Source: Thermoplasmatales archaeon (lineage in GTDB: Archaea; Thermoplasmatota; Thermoplasmata; Thermoplasmatales; Thermoplasmataceae). From it: a DNA stretch of 64,000 bases. The translations under genes were made by a program, and so were the position numbers. Positions 12,129 through 22,031 of this stretch are shown here, in pieces. How positions within the stretch are numbered: the first letter of the stretch is position 1; each line of letters opens with the position of its first letter. The stretch spans positions 1-64,000 of the forward strand of contig DAHXNF010000030.1 of NCBI GenBank assembly GCA_027366585.1. The letters are read 5' to 3'. A model generated the notes under the pieces. The model worked only from the letters and a program-made list of their open reading frames with translations, ran no database searches and had not been told where the DNA came from.

Positions 12129-15100
12129 TTCAAATCACCCAAAATAAGACGCATCATTACACCCATTGAAGATAATTCATCCCTCATCAGCTTGAACGCG
12201 TAGCTTGTCTCCACAGGATGTATGTTGCCGGTATTGCCGCAGACAGGGCATTTAAGCGTTCCCTTTCTCCGGTCGTAGATAGCAAGATGTCCGCATTTCG
12301 GATTTCCGCATATGTACAGGATAGTGCCATCGCTCTGGTCAAGCAGTCGATCCTTGATGACCATTGCAGCTCCATGAGCGATGAGCGTGTCCCGCTCCAT
12401 TTCTCCGAACCTCAGACCGCCCTGCCTGGATCTCCCCTCTGTTGGCTGCCTGGTGAGTATCTGTACTGGTCCTCTTGACCTTGCATGGAATTTGCCTGCA
12501 ACCATGTGATGCAGCTTCTGGTAATATATCACGCCGGTGAAAATGTCAGCCTTGAATTTTGTGCCAAGGATACCGTCGTACATGACCTCTGTCGACGAGC
12601 GCCTGAAACCGTATTTCTCAAGCCCGTCCCGCAGTCCTCTTTCCGGCTCTCCGGAAAAGATTGTGCCGTCGATTGTTGTGCCCTTCATGCTTGCGACCTT
12701 GCCACCAATCATTTCCAGTATGTGACCGACGGTCATTCTTGATGGAATAGCGTGAGGGTTGATGATGATATCAGGAATTATTCCTTCTTCGGTGAAAGGA
12801 AGGTCTTCCTGTGGCACAACTGCGCCAATAACGCCCTTCTGGCCATGCCTTGAAGCAAACTTGTCTCCAAGTTCCGGTATTCTCTCGCTTCTCACCTTGA
12901 TCTTGACGACCTTGCTGTTGCTTTCAGAAACAGTAAGAATGACGTTGTCAATGTAACCCTGCTCATTAGGCCTCATGGTTATGGATGACTCACGCCTGCG
13001 CTGTGGACCGAGTTTATCCCCGCCTTCTTCAAGGAATCTTGGAGGCGATGTCTTTCCTACGAGAACATCTGATCCCTGAACATAGGATTCAGGATAGATT
13101 ATACCCTCTTCATCTAGATTCTTGTAATATTCCTCTGCCCTTGCTCCGAGTACATCATGCGTTGGAATTTCGAACTTATCCTCCTGCCCTCCGGGATATC
13201 TGCGTTCTTCTGCACTGTAAGTCCTGAAAAATGAGCTTCTCCCCAAGCCACGCTCGATTGCTGCCTTGTTGAAAACAATGGCATCCTGTATGTTGTATCC
13301 CTGGTAAGAAAGGATGGCAACCACAAAGTTCTGTCCTGCAGGCTTCCTGTCGTACTTGATGTAATCCATGACACGGGTCTTGACCAGAGGTGCCTGAGGG
13401 TAGTGAAGCAGATGCCCGCGGGTGTCGCTCCTTATCCTGAAATTCGATGCATATAGACCGATACTCTGCTTGGTCATTGCTGCAGCCATTGTGATCCTTG
13501 GTGAAGAGTTATGTTCCGGGTATGGGATCACGGATGCGACAACACCGAGAATAAGCGAAGGATCTATTTCGAGATGGGTATGTTCCTTATTGAGTAGCTT
13601 CCTTGATGTGAATCTTGCGCCGCATTCATTGCATTCAAGCTGCACGGTTGAAGCGTCGGTTTTGCCGGGGTTAACCCAGCTCACTATATTCCTGTGAAGG
13701 TAAACGTTGCATTTAGGGCATCTCTCGGGTATCTCATAAGCGTAGATGGATATGAAGAGGTTCTCCTCCTCCTCTGCGTCAATCCATTCGATATATCCAT
13801 GCTCGACTGCTTCGTTGATTGAAAAATCACCGCTATCTATTTTTTTAAGTATTTCCTTGTCCAGTGTGACATCACCGTCAGTAACGGTGAGAAGAGGTCT
13901 CCTTAGTCTCCCCCTGTCGCAGTTGATAATGACTTCATTTGTCTCTGTATCGTATTTAACGTTGACTTCATTAGAGAGTCTTCCTGCTCTTCTTTCCTTT
14001 CTCATGAGGGTTGTCAGGTTTGCCGGGTTCTCGTGGTATCCCACAAAATCACCGTTCACGTAAACTCTTCCGAGCTTGTTTCCAATCTCTGCCTCTTCGA
14101 GAAGCTTGTTGGCTGATAGAAGCTGCATCACCGGTGTTTCGTCTACACCCTCTGTTACGTTAATAAGTAGGGCCGCATTCTTCACCAGACCGCAGTTCTG
14201 CCCTTCTGGCGTCTCGTTAGGACACATCCTCCCCCACTGTGTTGGATGAAGATCCCTCGCTTCAAAGTGCGGCTGAGATCTTGTGAGTGGAGATATTATC
14301 CTTCTAAGGTGACTCAGGGTACTTACGTTTGAGACCCTGTCCAGAAGCTGTGAAATACCGGTTCTTCCGCTGTTCCAGTTTCCGGTTGACATCGCATGCA
14401 GTATCTTCTGTGTGAGGAGATCCTGCCTGATAGCCGGCTTGAGCCTGATTCCTTTCTTCCTGTTGAACGTTCTTTCAAGCTGATATTTCAGGTCTTTCAT
14501 TACTGACTGAAATGCGGCCCTGAAAAGCTCTTCCATCAGGTCACCGGTCAGCTTAATCCTCTTGTTTGAGAGATGGTCTTTGTCATCCTCCTTTCTTATT
14601 CCAAGATGAAGTTCCAGAAGAGACCTGGCCATTCTTCCCAGGTAGACAGCTTTCTTCAGCCTGTCTTCAGGTGTATCGCCAAGGTGTGGCAGGAGTGACT
14701 TGTCCAGCATCTGTGATACCTTCTTTTCCCTGAATTCTTTGGCCTGGCCGGCTGCAAATCTTTTTTCTAGATACGAGATTGCATCGACTGTGGTATTTAC
14801 ACCGGAAGGCGGGAGATATTTTGGATCATGAGCATCCTCTATGTTGGAGTAGATGATTGGCTCCATCCCCCTCACCGAGGCTATCGAGTCATGTATCCTG
14901 ACGTCTTTTTCAAGGCCGAGTGCCTTCATCAGGATTACAAGCGGAATTGTTCCTGCAACTGATGGTATGGTAACACTTGTGCCTCCATCTGCCTGCTTTT
15001 CCATTGATGTGAGAGCTCGGAATCCTCCTTTTTGTGAGAACACCTTAGCCACTTCAAGCATAGCATCGTATTTTTCCTCGTGCTCAACCAGGATCTTGTT

Positions 15101-15721
15101 TGGTGCAAGATCTTCCAGTGACACTATGGCACGTTCTCCGCCGCCAATAATGAAGTATCCGCCTGCATCGTCCGGGTCTTCGCCCACATACTGCAACTTC
15201 TCTCTTCTTGTTCCGTTTACTGGCCCGCTATTCTTCTCTATGTAAGAGTCAAGGTTACTCTCATGCAGGGTGCATACTTTCGACCTGACCATTACAGGGA
15301 TATCACCAATCTTTATTGTCTCCGGTTCCTTCTCTACCCCGTCCTCAATAATTCTTACCTTTAGGTTTACGGGTGCAAGATAATGGAGATCTCTCAGTCT
15401 TGCTTCGTTCGGCGTTATCTGGTTGGAAGCTCCTGATGCTTCCTTGATCTCTGGTCTCTCGACCCAGATGCTCCCTTCGATAGCGTTCTTTCCATTCCCC
15501 TTCTTCCTGGAAAAGTAAATCTTGATGTCGCGCCCCCCAGTTTTCGACTTGTCGAGCGTCATGGAACCTGGTTCATCTTCATCGGTAACCTTAGTTTCAT
15601 CTACAACCTGCTGCATTATGCTGACAGGATTGTTTCTTGTAGCGACAAAATAGTTGAACGATTCAATTTGGTGATTTACAATACTTTCTGTTTTAAAAAA
15701 CGCGTTGACAATCTCCTTCAT
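12125..15721 (-). CDS. rpoB: RNA polymerase subunit B (undivided Rpo2)
   Basis: Second-largest polymerase subunit as a single 1198-aa chain; in many euryarchaea (methanogens, halobacteria) it is split into B'' and B'. It contains the fork and hybrid-binding regions ([17 protein letters not shown]), [10 protein letters not shown], and LRFGEMERD near the C-terminus. Zinc ribbons are CPKC...CNECG in the middle and CGNPKCG...CPVCG at the end. The ATG overlaps the rpoH stop by 4 nt. Confidence 0.98.
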
Positions 15722-15981
15722 CTGGAAACCTCTCTAACTACAACCCTGTAATATCTCGAAATTCCAGCCGTGGGACTCTTTCTCACGATCTCAACTATCC
15801 TTCCTGGCTCGATAGGACCATGAATTTCTTCTAGCGCTCTAACGGCAGGGTCACTTTTAATAATTTTGGGCAGCAGTTCCTTCGATATCCCCAATTCAGA
15901 TAAAACTCTTTCCTCGTTTCCCTTCTCGACTAGATGATGCTCTGGCACCATTTCATGGTGCAATACGTTGTACTTCGCCAT
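15718..15981 (-). CDS. rpoH: RNA polymerase subunit H (Rpo5)
   Basis: Archaeal homologue of the C-terminal domain of Rpb5, part of the jaw. 87 aa, as usual. [10 protein letters not shown] at the start and VREVSR at the end are typical. The ATG lies only 16 nt after the tRNA-Lys gene on the same strand, with no room for its own TATA box, so it must be transcribed through the tRNA. A weak GGTGGATGTGAT stretch precedes the ATG. Confidence 0.95.
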   Translation of the reverse strand: MAKYNVLHHEMVPEHHLVEKGNEERVLSELGISKELLPKIIKSDPAVRALEEIHGPIEPGRIVEIVRKSPTAGISRYYRVVVREVSR

Positions 15982-15997
15982 TTTATCACATCCACCG

Positions 15998-16071
15998 CGG
16001 GCCCGGGGGGGATCGAACCCCCGACCACCTGGTTAAAAGCCAGATGCTCTACCTGACTGAGCTACGGGCCC
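15998..16071 (-). tRNA. tRNA-Lys (TTT)
   Basis: A 74-nt cloverleaf with acceptor GGGCCCG/CGGGCCC, D-loop GCTCAGTCAGGTAGAGC, anticodon loop CTTTTAA and T-loop TTCGATC. CCA is not encoded. Lies 16 nt upstream of rpoH and probably forms the 5' end of the polymerase operon transcript. Confidence 0.96.
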
Positions 16072-16102
16072 TAAACGATAGCGTTCTGCATTGATACTCA
16101 GA

Positions 16103-16110
16103 ATATAAAT
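16103..16110 (-). promoter_or_regulatory. TATA box for tRNA-Lys and the polymerase operon
   Basis: ATTTATAT on the minus strand, centred about 35 nt before the tRNA 5' end, predicting a start near 16081 and a leader of about 10 nt. No other TATA-like element lies between here and rpoH. Confidence 0.55.
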
Positions 16111-16272
16111 ATTGGTGATTCCATTTACCCCTATATCGAAAGTTGGTACCTGCGTTATAGATTTTAGATAGGCCAGGTCTTCAGATAACGTTGTACTGTG
16201 CAATAATAGTATCTTATCGGGATGAAATATGTGTTATTTATTAACCATCTTTCTATCTCGAAGCGAGAAAGG

Positions 16273-17289
16273 ATGAAGGTTATCACAGACGGTGAAGCAA
16301 AGAATATTCTCGCGGTGTGGATGGAAGAAAACTGTGTCCGCATGATCGATCAGCGGAAGATACCGGAGACGGTTGAGATATATACTGCGAGGAACAGTCA
16401 GGACATAGCTTATTCAATTAAGGACATGATTGTCAGAGGCGCTCCTGCAATTGGCGTCACAGCTGCTTATGGCCTTGCAGTGGCCAAGAATTCCGGAGAA
16501 GATATGGACAAGGCAGTTGAACTCATTAGAAATACAAGGCCAACAGCCTTCGACCTTTTCAAGGCAATATCATACATGAAGGCGAACATGTTTGACTCCG
16601 GTGCGGCAAGGAGATACGCGAATGAGATCACCGGGAGATGCAAGAAGATAGGTGAAATAGGAAACACCCTGATTAAGCAGAACAGCAGGATACTCACACA
16701 CTGTAATGCCGGAGCCCTTGCCGTGGTCGATTGGGGGACTGCTCTTGCGCCTATGCGAATCGCAAATTCTGAGGGAAAGAAGATAACGGTATTTGTTGAT
16801 GAAACGAGACCTAGGCTGCAGGGTGCACGCCTGACAGCATGGGAGCTCGCACAGGAAGGTATCGAGCATTATATCATCGCTGACAATGCGGCCGGCTACT
16901 TCATGAAGAAGGGTGAGATAGATTTGGCAATAGTCGGCGCAGACAGGATTGCTGCAAATGGAGATTTTGCAAATAAGATAGGCACCTACGAGAAAGCTGT
17001 TCTCGCAAAAGAAAACGGCATACCGTTCTATGTGGCAGCACCGGGAAGCACGTTCGACTTTTCCCTTAAGACGGGGGATTCTATTCCAATTGAAGAGAGG
17101 GGTGAGGAGGAAGTCCTCAGCATAGGTGACAGGAGATTGGCGCCAGAATTGTCGCACTCAAGGAATCCTGCCTTCGACGTCACTCCAAGCAGGTATGTTA
17201 CTGCATTTATCACAGAGTATGGGCTTTTCGAACCAGGCAACCTGCGGGCGCTGAAAACAAGGATTGATGCTGATCTGTTTATGCGTTAA
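16273..17289 (+). CDS. mtnA: S-methyl-5-thioribose-1-phosphate isomerase family protein
   Basis: Member of the aldose-ketose isomerase family related to eIF2B alpha; closest in layout to MtnA, which converts methylthioribose 1-phosphate to methylthioribulose 1-phosphate in methionine salvage. 338 aa from the ATG at 16273; an upstream ATG at 16222 would add 17 unconserved residues. Seen: RGAPAIGVTAAYGLA (about 55-69), Cys144 in THCNAGALA, Asp224 in VGADRIAANGD (the two catalytic residues of MtnA), and NKIGTYEKA. No other salvage genes lie nearby. Ribose-1,5-bisphosphate isomerase, a sister archaeal enzyme, is the main alternative. Confidence 0.85.
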   Translation: MKVITDGEAKNILAVWMEENCVRMIDQRKIPETVEIYTARNSQDIAYSIKDMIVRGAPAIGVTAAYGLAVAKNSGEDMDKAVELIRNTRPTAFDLFKAISYMKANMFDSGAARRYANEITGRCKKIGEIGNTLIKQNSRILTHCNAGALAVVDWGTALAPMRIANSEGKKITVFVDETRPRLQGARLTAWELAQEGIEHYIIADNAAGYFMKKGEIDLAIVGADRIAANGDFANKIGTYEKAVLAKENGIPFYVAAPGSTFDFSLKTGDSIPIEERGEEEVLSIGDRRLAPELSHSRNPAFDVTPSRYVTAFITEYGLFEPGNLRALKTRIDADLFMR

Positions 17290-17298
17290 TCGTTGGGC

Positions 17299-18432
17299 TC
17301 AGTGATCATCCAGGAATACCTGAAGAGTGCTCTTCGCTCTTTCCCTTGCTTCCTGGTGGCGCTTGAGGAAGGAATTTACTCGCTCAATGAGTATTGCTTT
17401 CATCTCACCGCTCAATAAGGCTCCGGATCTATAATCATCATGTATTTTCTTTAGTTTAGAATCATCCGGCTCAAACATTATCTTCAGCCATTGATAGCTT
17501 ACATCTATATCCGGGTCTCCGCCGAGTTTGCGATGTTCCTCGACCGATGTCCTTCCTCCGGAGAAAGCATATTTATTGATCTTTCTCTTTACAACAGCTT
17601 CCGAATCGGTGACGAAGATGGCGTTGTTCGGATCTGAGGAACTCATCTTGCCGTCTACGCCTGAAAGAGGTGGTATGAAGATACTCATAATGCTTGCAGG
17701 CTTGAGATAACCCAGCCTGGGTAGCACATCCCTCGCTATCCTGAAGTGAGGATCCTGGTCTATTCCGTATGGAATCAGACATGGTATATTCTTCCCGTTC
17801 CTCACGCTCTCGATCATTGCAGGAACTGCCTGGATGCTGGTGTAAAAAATCATTCCGATGTTGGCGGATTGATCGAAGCCGAAGGTCGCCTTGACGGTGG
17901 AAAATGTAATCTTCTTGGCAATTTTCACAGCCTGGGGGTAAAGAAGTCCTGATCTGTCCGTATCGATCATGATTTCAGTTAGCTTTGGGTCAAATCCAAG
18001 TGCCACAATATCCAGCGCATTGTCTAATGCAAGCGAGTGAGTCGTTTCCGAATCCAGATTTTCATTGAAGAGAAATTTCTCGTCATCTGTGATCTGAAAA
18101 ATGAGTTTTGCATGGAACTTTTCCTGCAACCACTTTGTGAACACCCAGGGAACAAGGTGTCCAATGTGTGTATGATCCGATGGACCCCGCCCGGTGTAGA
18201 GGTAGAAATTCTCACCGGCCTTTTTTCGGTTCAGAAGCCAACCAAGGTCCCTGTGCGTGAAAAAGATGCCTCTCCTGAGCATAAAATGAATGTCGCCACT
18301 TGTCAGATCAGAGAGTTGTTTCAGTATTTTCTGGTCGATGGGTTCGGTACCAAACTTAGTCATGATTTTTTCATAGTCAACCTTGCCCGTAACTTCCCAG
18401 GGCGTGATCTTGGTCTTCTCTGTAACGTTCAT
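17299..18432 (-). CDS. trpS: Tryptophanyl-tRNA synthetase
   Basis: Class I synthetase charging tRNA-Trp. 377 aa. The HIGH motif is HTHIGH (87-92) and KMSKS appears as KMSSS (262-266); FTHRDLGWLL and the VDGKMSSSDPNNAI context are typical of archaeal/eukaryotic TrpRS. CAATTTAATAACC about 25 nt upstream of the ATG is a likely TATA element, giving a leaderless message independent of the 5S gene 86 nt further up. Confidence 0.95.
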   Translation of the reverse strand: MNVTEKTKITPWEVTGKVDYEKIMTKFGTEPIDQKILKQLSDLTSGDIHFMLRRGIFFTHRDLGWLLNRKKAGENFYLYTGRGPSDHTHIGHLVPWVFTKWLQEKFHAKLIFQITDDEKFLFNENLDSETTHSLALDNALDIVALGFDPKLTEIMIDTDRSGLLYPQAVKIAKKITFSTVKATFGFDQSANIGMIFYTSIQAVPAMIESVRNGKNIPCLIPYGIDQDPHFRIARDVLPRLGYLKPASIMSIFIPPLSGVDGKMSSSDPNNAIFVTDSEAVVKRKINKYAFSGGRTSVEEHRKLGGDPDIDVSYQWLKIMFEPDDSKLKKIHDDYRSGALLSGEMKAILIERVNSFLKRHQEARERAKSTLQVFLDDH

Positions 18433-18471
18433 TAATACGGTACCTGATTGCCGGTTATTAAATTGTTATAG

Positions 18472-18477
18472 AAAAAA
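18472..18477 (-). terminator. T-tract terminator after 5S rRNA
   Basis: Six consecutive T on the minus strand about 41 nt beyond the 5S 3' end and upstream of trpS; T-runs are the common archaeal termination signal. Confidence 0.4.
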
Positions 18478-18518
18478 TATCCGATTCCTGCACCAGAATG
18501 AAAAATGGATTGGAAAGT

Positions 18519-18639
18519 GATGACAGCGACCCCCATTTCCCGTCCCCTCGCGGAAGACAGTACGCGTGAAGGGCACAGTGAGCTTTACCGTCGGGTTCGG
18601 AATGAGACCGGGTGTTACCCCACTGTTGTGGCCGTCACC
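18519..18639 (-). rRNA. rrf: 5S ribosomal RNA
   Basis: About 121 nt on the minus strand. Helix I closes with GGTGACGGC at the 5' end and GCTGTCATC at the 3' end (nine pairs, two of them G-U). The inner part has the archaeal 5S stretches GTGGGGTAACACCCGG and CATTCCGAACCCG. No 16S or 23S gene is nearby, so the 5S gene is a separate unit. Confidence 0.93.
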
Positions 18640-18658
18640 AGTTCGAGATTGATAGACA

Positions 18659-18666
18659 GTATATAA
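18659..18666 (-). promoter_or_regulatory. TATA box of the 5S rRNA gene
   Basis: TTATATAC on the minus strand, centred about 24 nt before the predicted 5' end (18639). Supports independent transcription of 5S. Confidence 0.6.
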
Positions 18667-18667
18667 T

Positions 18668-19129
18668 CGTGATCGTTGTACAATATCCCCCGCCCGGGTG
18701 TAATGAAGAAACAGATCCCTAAGAATCGAACGAATTTTCACTGAATCATAAATAACTGCATCACGGCCCATACTGCTATTAAGTAAAGGTGAGGGGACAT
18801 TTCATAATCGTCTTACCGGATCTATTGTGAAAACTGTCCAGCATGATAAACTGTTATAGAGTTCATGTCTTTTTGTTTTTCTGTACTCAGTCAATCTGCT
18901 GGATTCTTTGTGGATCAGAGGATAGTATCAGAAACTTGAGTACATTGATAAACCGTACTTTATGAGACCGGTATTTATTTGGTGAAGAATAAAGAATTAA
19001 GGTTAGATTGCCACTCTCATGACATACTATTTTATAGATATCGTTAGGTAAAGAGAAGATATATCTAAAAAAAGGATAGTATTTTTATACTGTATATCAT
19101 TAGGTATAGATAAAGAAGGAGAGTCAGAG
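18668..19129. other. Non-coding interval between 5S and the GvpD-like gene
   Basis: No gene supported. The last 130 nt are AT-rich and contain an imperfect direct repeat and TATA-like sequences belonging to the gene at 19130. The earlier part shows nothing recognisable. Confidence 0.6.
19038..19106 (+). repeat. Direct repeat upstream of the GvpD-like gene
   Basis: ATATCGTTAGGTA at 19038-19050 recurs as ATATCATTAGGTA at 19094-19106 (12 of 13 identical), centre to centre 56 bp. Both are followed by purine-rich AAGAGAAG or TAGATAAAG. The pair brackets a likely TATA region (TTTTTATAC, 19082-19090), so operator sites are possible. Confidence 0.5.
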
Positions 19130-20587
19130 TTGCTAAATGATTATCTATTATCGCTTTTCAGGTCCTTTTTTAGGCAGAATTATGGTAATTCACTTATAAT
19201 AAAGGGTAAACCTGGAGCGGGGAAAACTTCTTTTGCTCTTGAGCTGTTGAACATGGTTAGGGCGGAGGTTCCAATTCATTATATATCAACGAGGGCATCA
19301 GAGGACCCATTGCTCCAGAAGTTCCCTTGGCTTCAGGAAATCTCTTCCGGAAAGCGGAGCAGGAACAGGGAAACCGAGAATTTATCCGAAGCCTCGAAAG
19401 TGAACCTGGAAAGTCTCGAAAAGATGATAGAGGAGGGTCGCCTTGCAAACGGGGCTCATGGCGAGATACAAACTGGCCTCGTCCTGAACGTTGAGGAGCT
19501 TCTCCCAGAACTGGAATTCCTCTATACTTTTGTCGACAGTAACCTTACAAGGAACCCGATTATTGTTATAGACTCAATAGAAGCACTGTCAGAGAAATAT
19601 GACATTGATTCCGGATTACTTTTCTCGATTATACAGAAAGATCTTGTTGAGGGTTCTGGCGCTAACGTGATTGTGGTGATGGAAAGTGAAGGAGAGAACA
19701 AGCTAGATTACTATTCCGATGGGGTCGTTGCCATGACTTACGAGCTTTTCAACAATTTTCTCATCAGGAACGTTAGAATAGAGAAACTTAGAGGAGTTTC
19801 AATTGGTTCAAGCCCTATCTATATATATTCACTGGACGAGGGAAGATTCCACTCCTTCAACAGGGATACCATCAGGTACCCTTCCACGAAGATCTCCGAA
19901 CCATTGCAAGATATTCAGAGCCAGCTCGAGGTTCCATTCGGGAATGATGGTTTTGATACGCTTCTCGAACCTGGTTCCAGCAGCATTCCTGTTGGCTCTG
20001 TCCTTGTCGTTCACAGGAAAGGAAAGTCGACTTCTGTCGATAAGTATGTTAACTTGCTGAAGAATAACCTGATTAAACAAACCATTGCCCAGGGAAGGGG
20101 AGTCATAGACGTAAGTTCATCCAATTATGAATCCTCCAGGATACTTTCTCAATGCATTGATCCAGACTGGATGACGCATTACATAACAGCAGAGAAGTCA
20201 GATCGGCAGAGTCCTTATATCGTAAACCTGGGAGGGAAGAGCATGATCGAGGATTTCCCGACAGAGGTGGTCGATTTTTACCTTTCTTCATCGCAGAAAC
20301 CAAATGTATACATTTTCTCCACCGATTTCCTCCAGTTCGTATATGGTTCAACATTTTACGGTGATCTCGCTACGCTTATCAACAGTCTCAGGTCAAGCGG
20401 CATCATCATGATAATTGCTGATGATGAGGAGTACGAAAAGATTCTCCACTTCGGAACTTACGTTTTCCATATGTCTGACAGCTTTGGTTATGTTACGGTG
20501 AACTCCAGCCCTTCAGAAATGTATCTTTGCAGCATTGATAATAACGCCGAAGGGTGGCCCACCATCAAGCTTTCAATCATGGTATAG
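19130..20587 (+). CDS. P-loop ATPase of the GvpD/KaiC (RecA-like) group
   Basis: 485 aa. Walker A is GKPGAGKTS (26-34) and Walker B probably NPIIVIDSIEAL; the ISTRASEDPLLQKFPWLQ stretch after the P-loop resembles haloarchaeal GvpD regulators and KaiC-like ATPases. The second half (after about residue 275) looks like a second, degenerate RecA unit: VLVVHRKGKSTS stands where a P-loop would be. The start is a TTG, with AAGGAG about 9 nt upstream; no earlier start fits. It has no gas-vesicle genes nearby, so a role as ATP-dependent regulator is inference. Convergent overlap of 11 bp with the next gene. Confidence 0.75.
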   Translation: MLNDYLLSLFRSFFRQNYGNSLIIKGKPGAGKTSFALELLNMVRAEVPIHYISTRASEDPLLQKFPWLQEISSGKRSRNRETENLSEASKVNLESLEKMIEEGRLANGAHGEIQTGLVLNVEELLPELEFLYTFVDSNLTRNPIIVIDSIEALSEKYDIDSGLLFSIIQKDLVEGSGANVIVVMESEGENKLDYYSDGVVAMTYELFNNFLIRNVRIEKLRGVSIGSSPIYIYSLDEGRFHSFNRDTIRYPSTKISEPLQDIQSQLEVPFGNDGFDTLLEPGSSSIPVGSVLVVHRKGKSTSVDKYVNLLKNNLIKQTIAQGRGVIDVSSSNYESSRILSQCIDPDWMTHYITAEKSDRQSPYIVNLGGKSMIEDFPTEVVDFYLSSSQKPNVYIFSTDFLQFVYGSTFYGDLATLINSLRSSGIIMIIADDEEYEKILHFGTYVFHMSDSFGYVTVNSSPSEMYLCSIDNNAEGWPTIKLSIMV

Positions 20588-20912
20588 AACGTATACTGTT
20601 TATCCCTGCATCCTTTATTCTGGCAGTGTATTCACTTATCTCTTCTTCCATATCGTAAAGCTGAAGCAATATCTCCGTAAGATGGTTCATTGCTTCCTTT
20701 ATACCTGATTGCCTGTCCTCATGCTTGCAAACAATAGTTACCTTCAGCCTGTTACCCGAAAGATCGTAAGTAACGGTACCCGTTTCATTTTCTCCATTAC
20801 CTGTGTGGATAGCTGCCTTGAAGATTTCTTTCTCGTTCTTCATCTCCTCTGATACTTTCGCCTGCATCTTTGAGCTCATCGTAATTTCCCCGCTTGCAGT
20901 CAGCAAAAACAT
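20577..20912 (-). CDS. Small protein, possibly Pcc1-like
   Basis: Up to 111 aa; the ATG at 20879 (MSSKMQAKV) gives 100 aa. Predicted order: helix, two beta strands (VTYDLSGNRLKVTIVC), and a long helix (KEAMNHLTEILLQLYDMEEEI). This layout and the LKVTI...NHLTEILL pattern recall Pcc1, the small dimerising subunit of KEOPS (t6A modification), but the match is weak. It could be an unrelated small protein. Transcribed divergently from hemB with a 47-bp gap. Confidence 0.55.
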   Translation of the reverse strand: MFLLTASGEITMSSKMQAKVSEEMKNEKEIFKAAIHTGNGENETGTVTYDLSGNRLKVTIVCKHEDRQSGIKEAMNHLTEILLQLYDMEEEISEYTARIKDAGINSIRSIP

Positions 20913-20959
20913 ACCGCATGGAATTATAGAGTAACATTTAACTCATTCCTTGCGGTAAC

Positions 20960-21925
20960 ATGGATGTGTTCCCGACTGAGAGGATGCGCAGACTTAGGAA
21001 GAATGAGTCCATGCGCGATCTTGTATCTGAAACCCTGATAAGTAAGCAGAAACTAATAATGCCAGTTTTCGTGGACGAAAACCTGAAGGAACCGAAGAAG
21101 ATTGATACAATGCCCGGGATCCTGCGACTACCGCTTGCAGCACTCGAGGAATACTTTGGAAGGCTGGAGGATCTTGGCATTCGATCCGTTCTAATGTTTG
21201 GAATACCCAAATCTAAGGATGCGATGGGTACATCGGCATATGATCCTGAAGGGGTAGTGCAAAAGGCCCTCAAGATATGCGATGAGTCGTCAAGACTTAT
21301 CAGTATCGCAGATCTGTGCCTCTGTGAGTATACGGATCATGGGCACTGCGGGCTCGTTCAGAACGGAAAGGTAGATAATGATTCCACGCTCGAGACTTAT
21401 GGAAAGATCGCGACTTCGTACGCAGAGGCTGGAGCCGACATGGTTGCACCAAGCGGGATGATGGATGGGCAGGTTGCAGCAATCAGGTCTGCCCTCGATG
21501 CCTCAAATTACAGGGATACATTAATAATGGGCTATAGTGCCAAGTATTCTTCATACCTGTACGGACCTTTCAGGGATGCTGCAGAATCAACACCAAAGTT
21601 TAGTGATCGCAAAACTTACCAGATGGATTTCAGGAACTCCAGAGAAGCCCTCAGAGAGGTCGAGTTGGATGCTGAGGAGGGTGCGGATATCGTAATGGTC
21701 AAGCCATCACTCTTCTATCTTGATGTAGTGAGCGAGGTTCGCAAGATCACAAGGAAGCCCCTGGCAGTATACAGCGTAAGCGCAGAGTACACGATGATAA
21801 AGAACGCTGTTGATCTAGCACTTGCACAGAAGGAAGTGATTCTCGAGTCCCTGTATGCTCCGTTCCGTGCTGGTGCCGACATGCTTATTACTTATTTCGC
21901 AGAATACTTTGCCGAGAATTTCTGA
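20960..21925 (+). CDS. hemB: Porphobilinogen synthase (5-aminolevulinate dehydratase)
   Basis: Condenses two 5-aminolevulinates to porphobilinogen, the step before HemC. 321 aa. The Schiff-base lysines are K195 (GYSAKYSS) and K248 (MVKPS). Cys120, Cys122 and Cys130 in DLCLCEYTDHGHCG form the zinc site, so this is the Zn-dependent type. SGMMDGQVAAIR is also diagnostic. Lies 17 kb from hemC-hemD and stands alone, with its own promoter. Confidence 0.97.
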   Translation: MDVFPTERMRRLRKNESMRDLVSETLISKQKLIMPVFVDENLKEPKKIDTMPGILRLPLAALEEYFGRLEDLGIRSVLMFGIPKSKDAMGTSAYDPEGVVQKALKICDESSRLISIADLCLCEYTDHGHCGLVQNGKVDNDSTLETYGKIATSYAEAGADMVAPSGMMDGQVAAIRSALDASNYRDTLIMGYSAKYSSYLYGPFRDAAESTPKFSDRKTYQMDFRNSREALREVELDAEEGADIVMVKPSLFYLDVVSEVRKITRKPLAVYSVSAEYTMIKNAVDLALAQKEVILESLYAPFRAGADMLITYFAEYFAENF

Positions 21926-22031
21926 GATTTTCTGGAGTAAATTAGATCCGGAAATGATCAAGCGTCACAGATTTTGCGTCTTTCGTAATGATTATTTACC
22001 TTCAGGGAATTGCTATGAAGGTGAAATAAAA

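Noticed and set aside
18466-18771. 101-aa open frame across the 5S region
   Set aside because: The sequence is explained by the 5S rRNA gene and its promoter.
21855-22031. Longer start of the peroxiredoxin
   Set aside because: Overlaps hemB and adds 59 non-conserved residues; a ribosome-binding site precedes the ATG at 22032.
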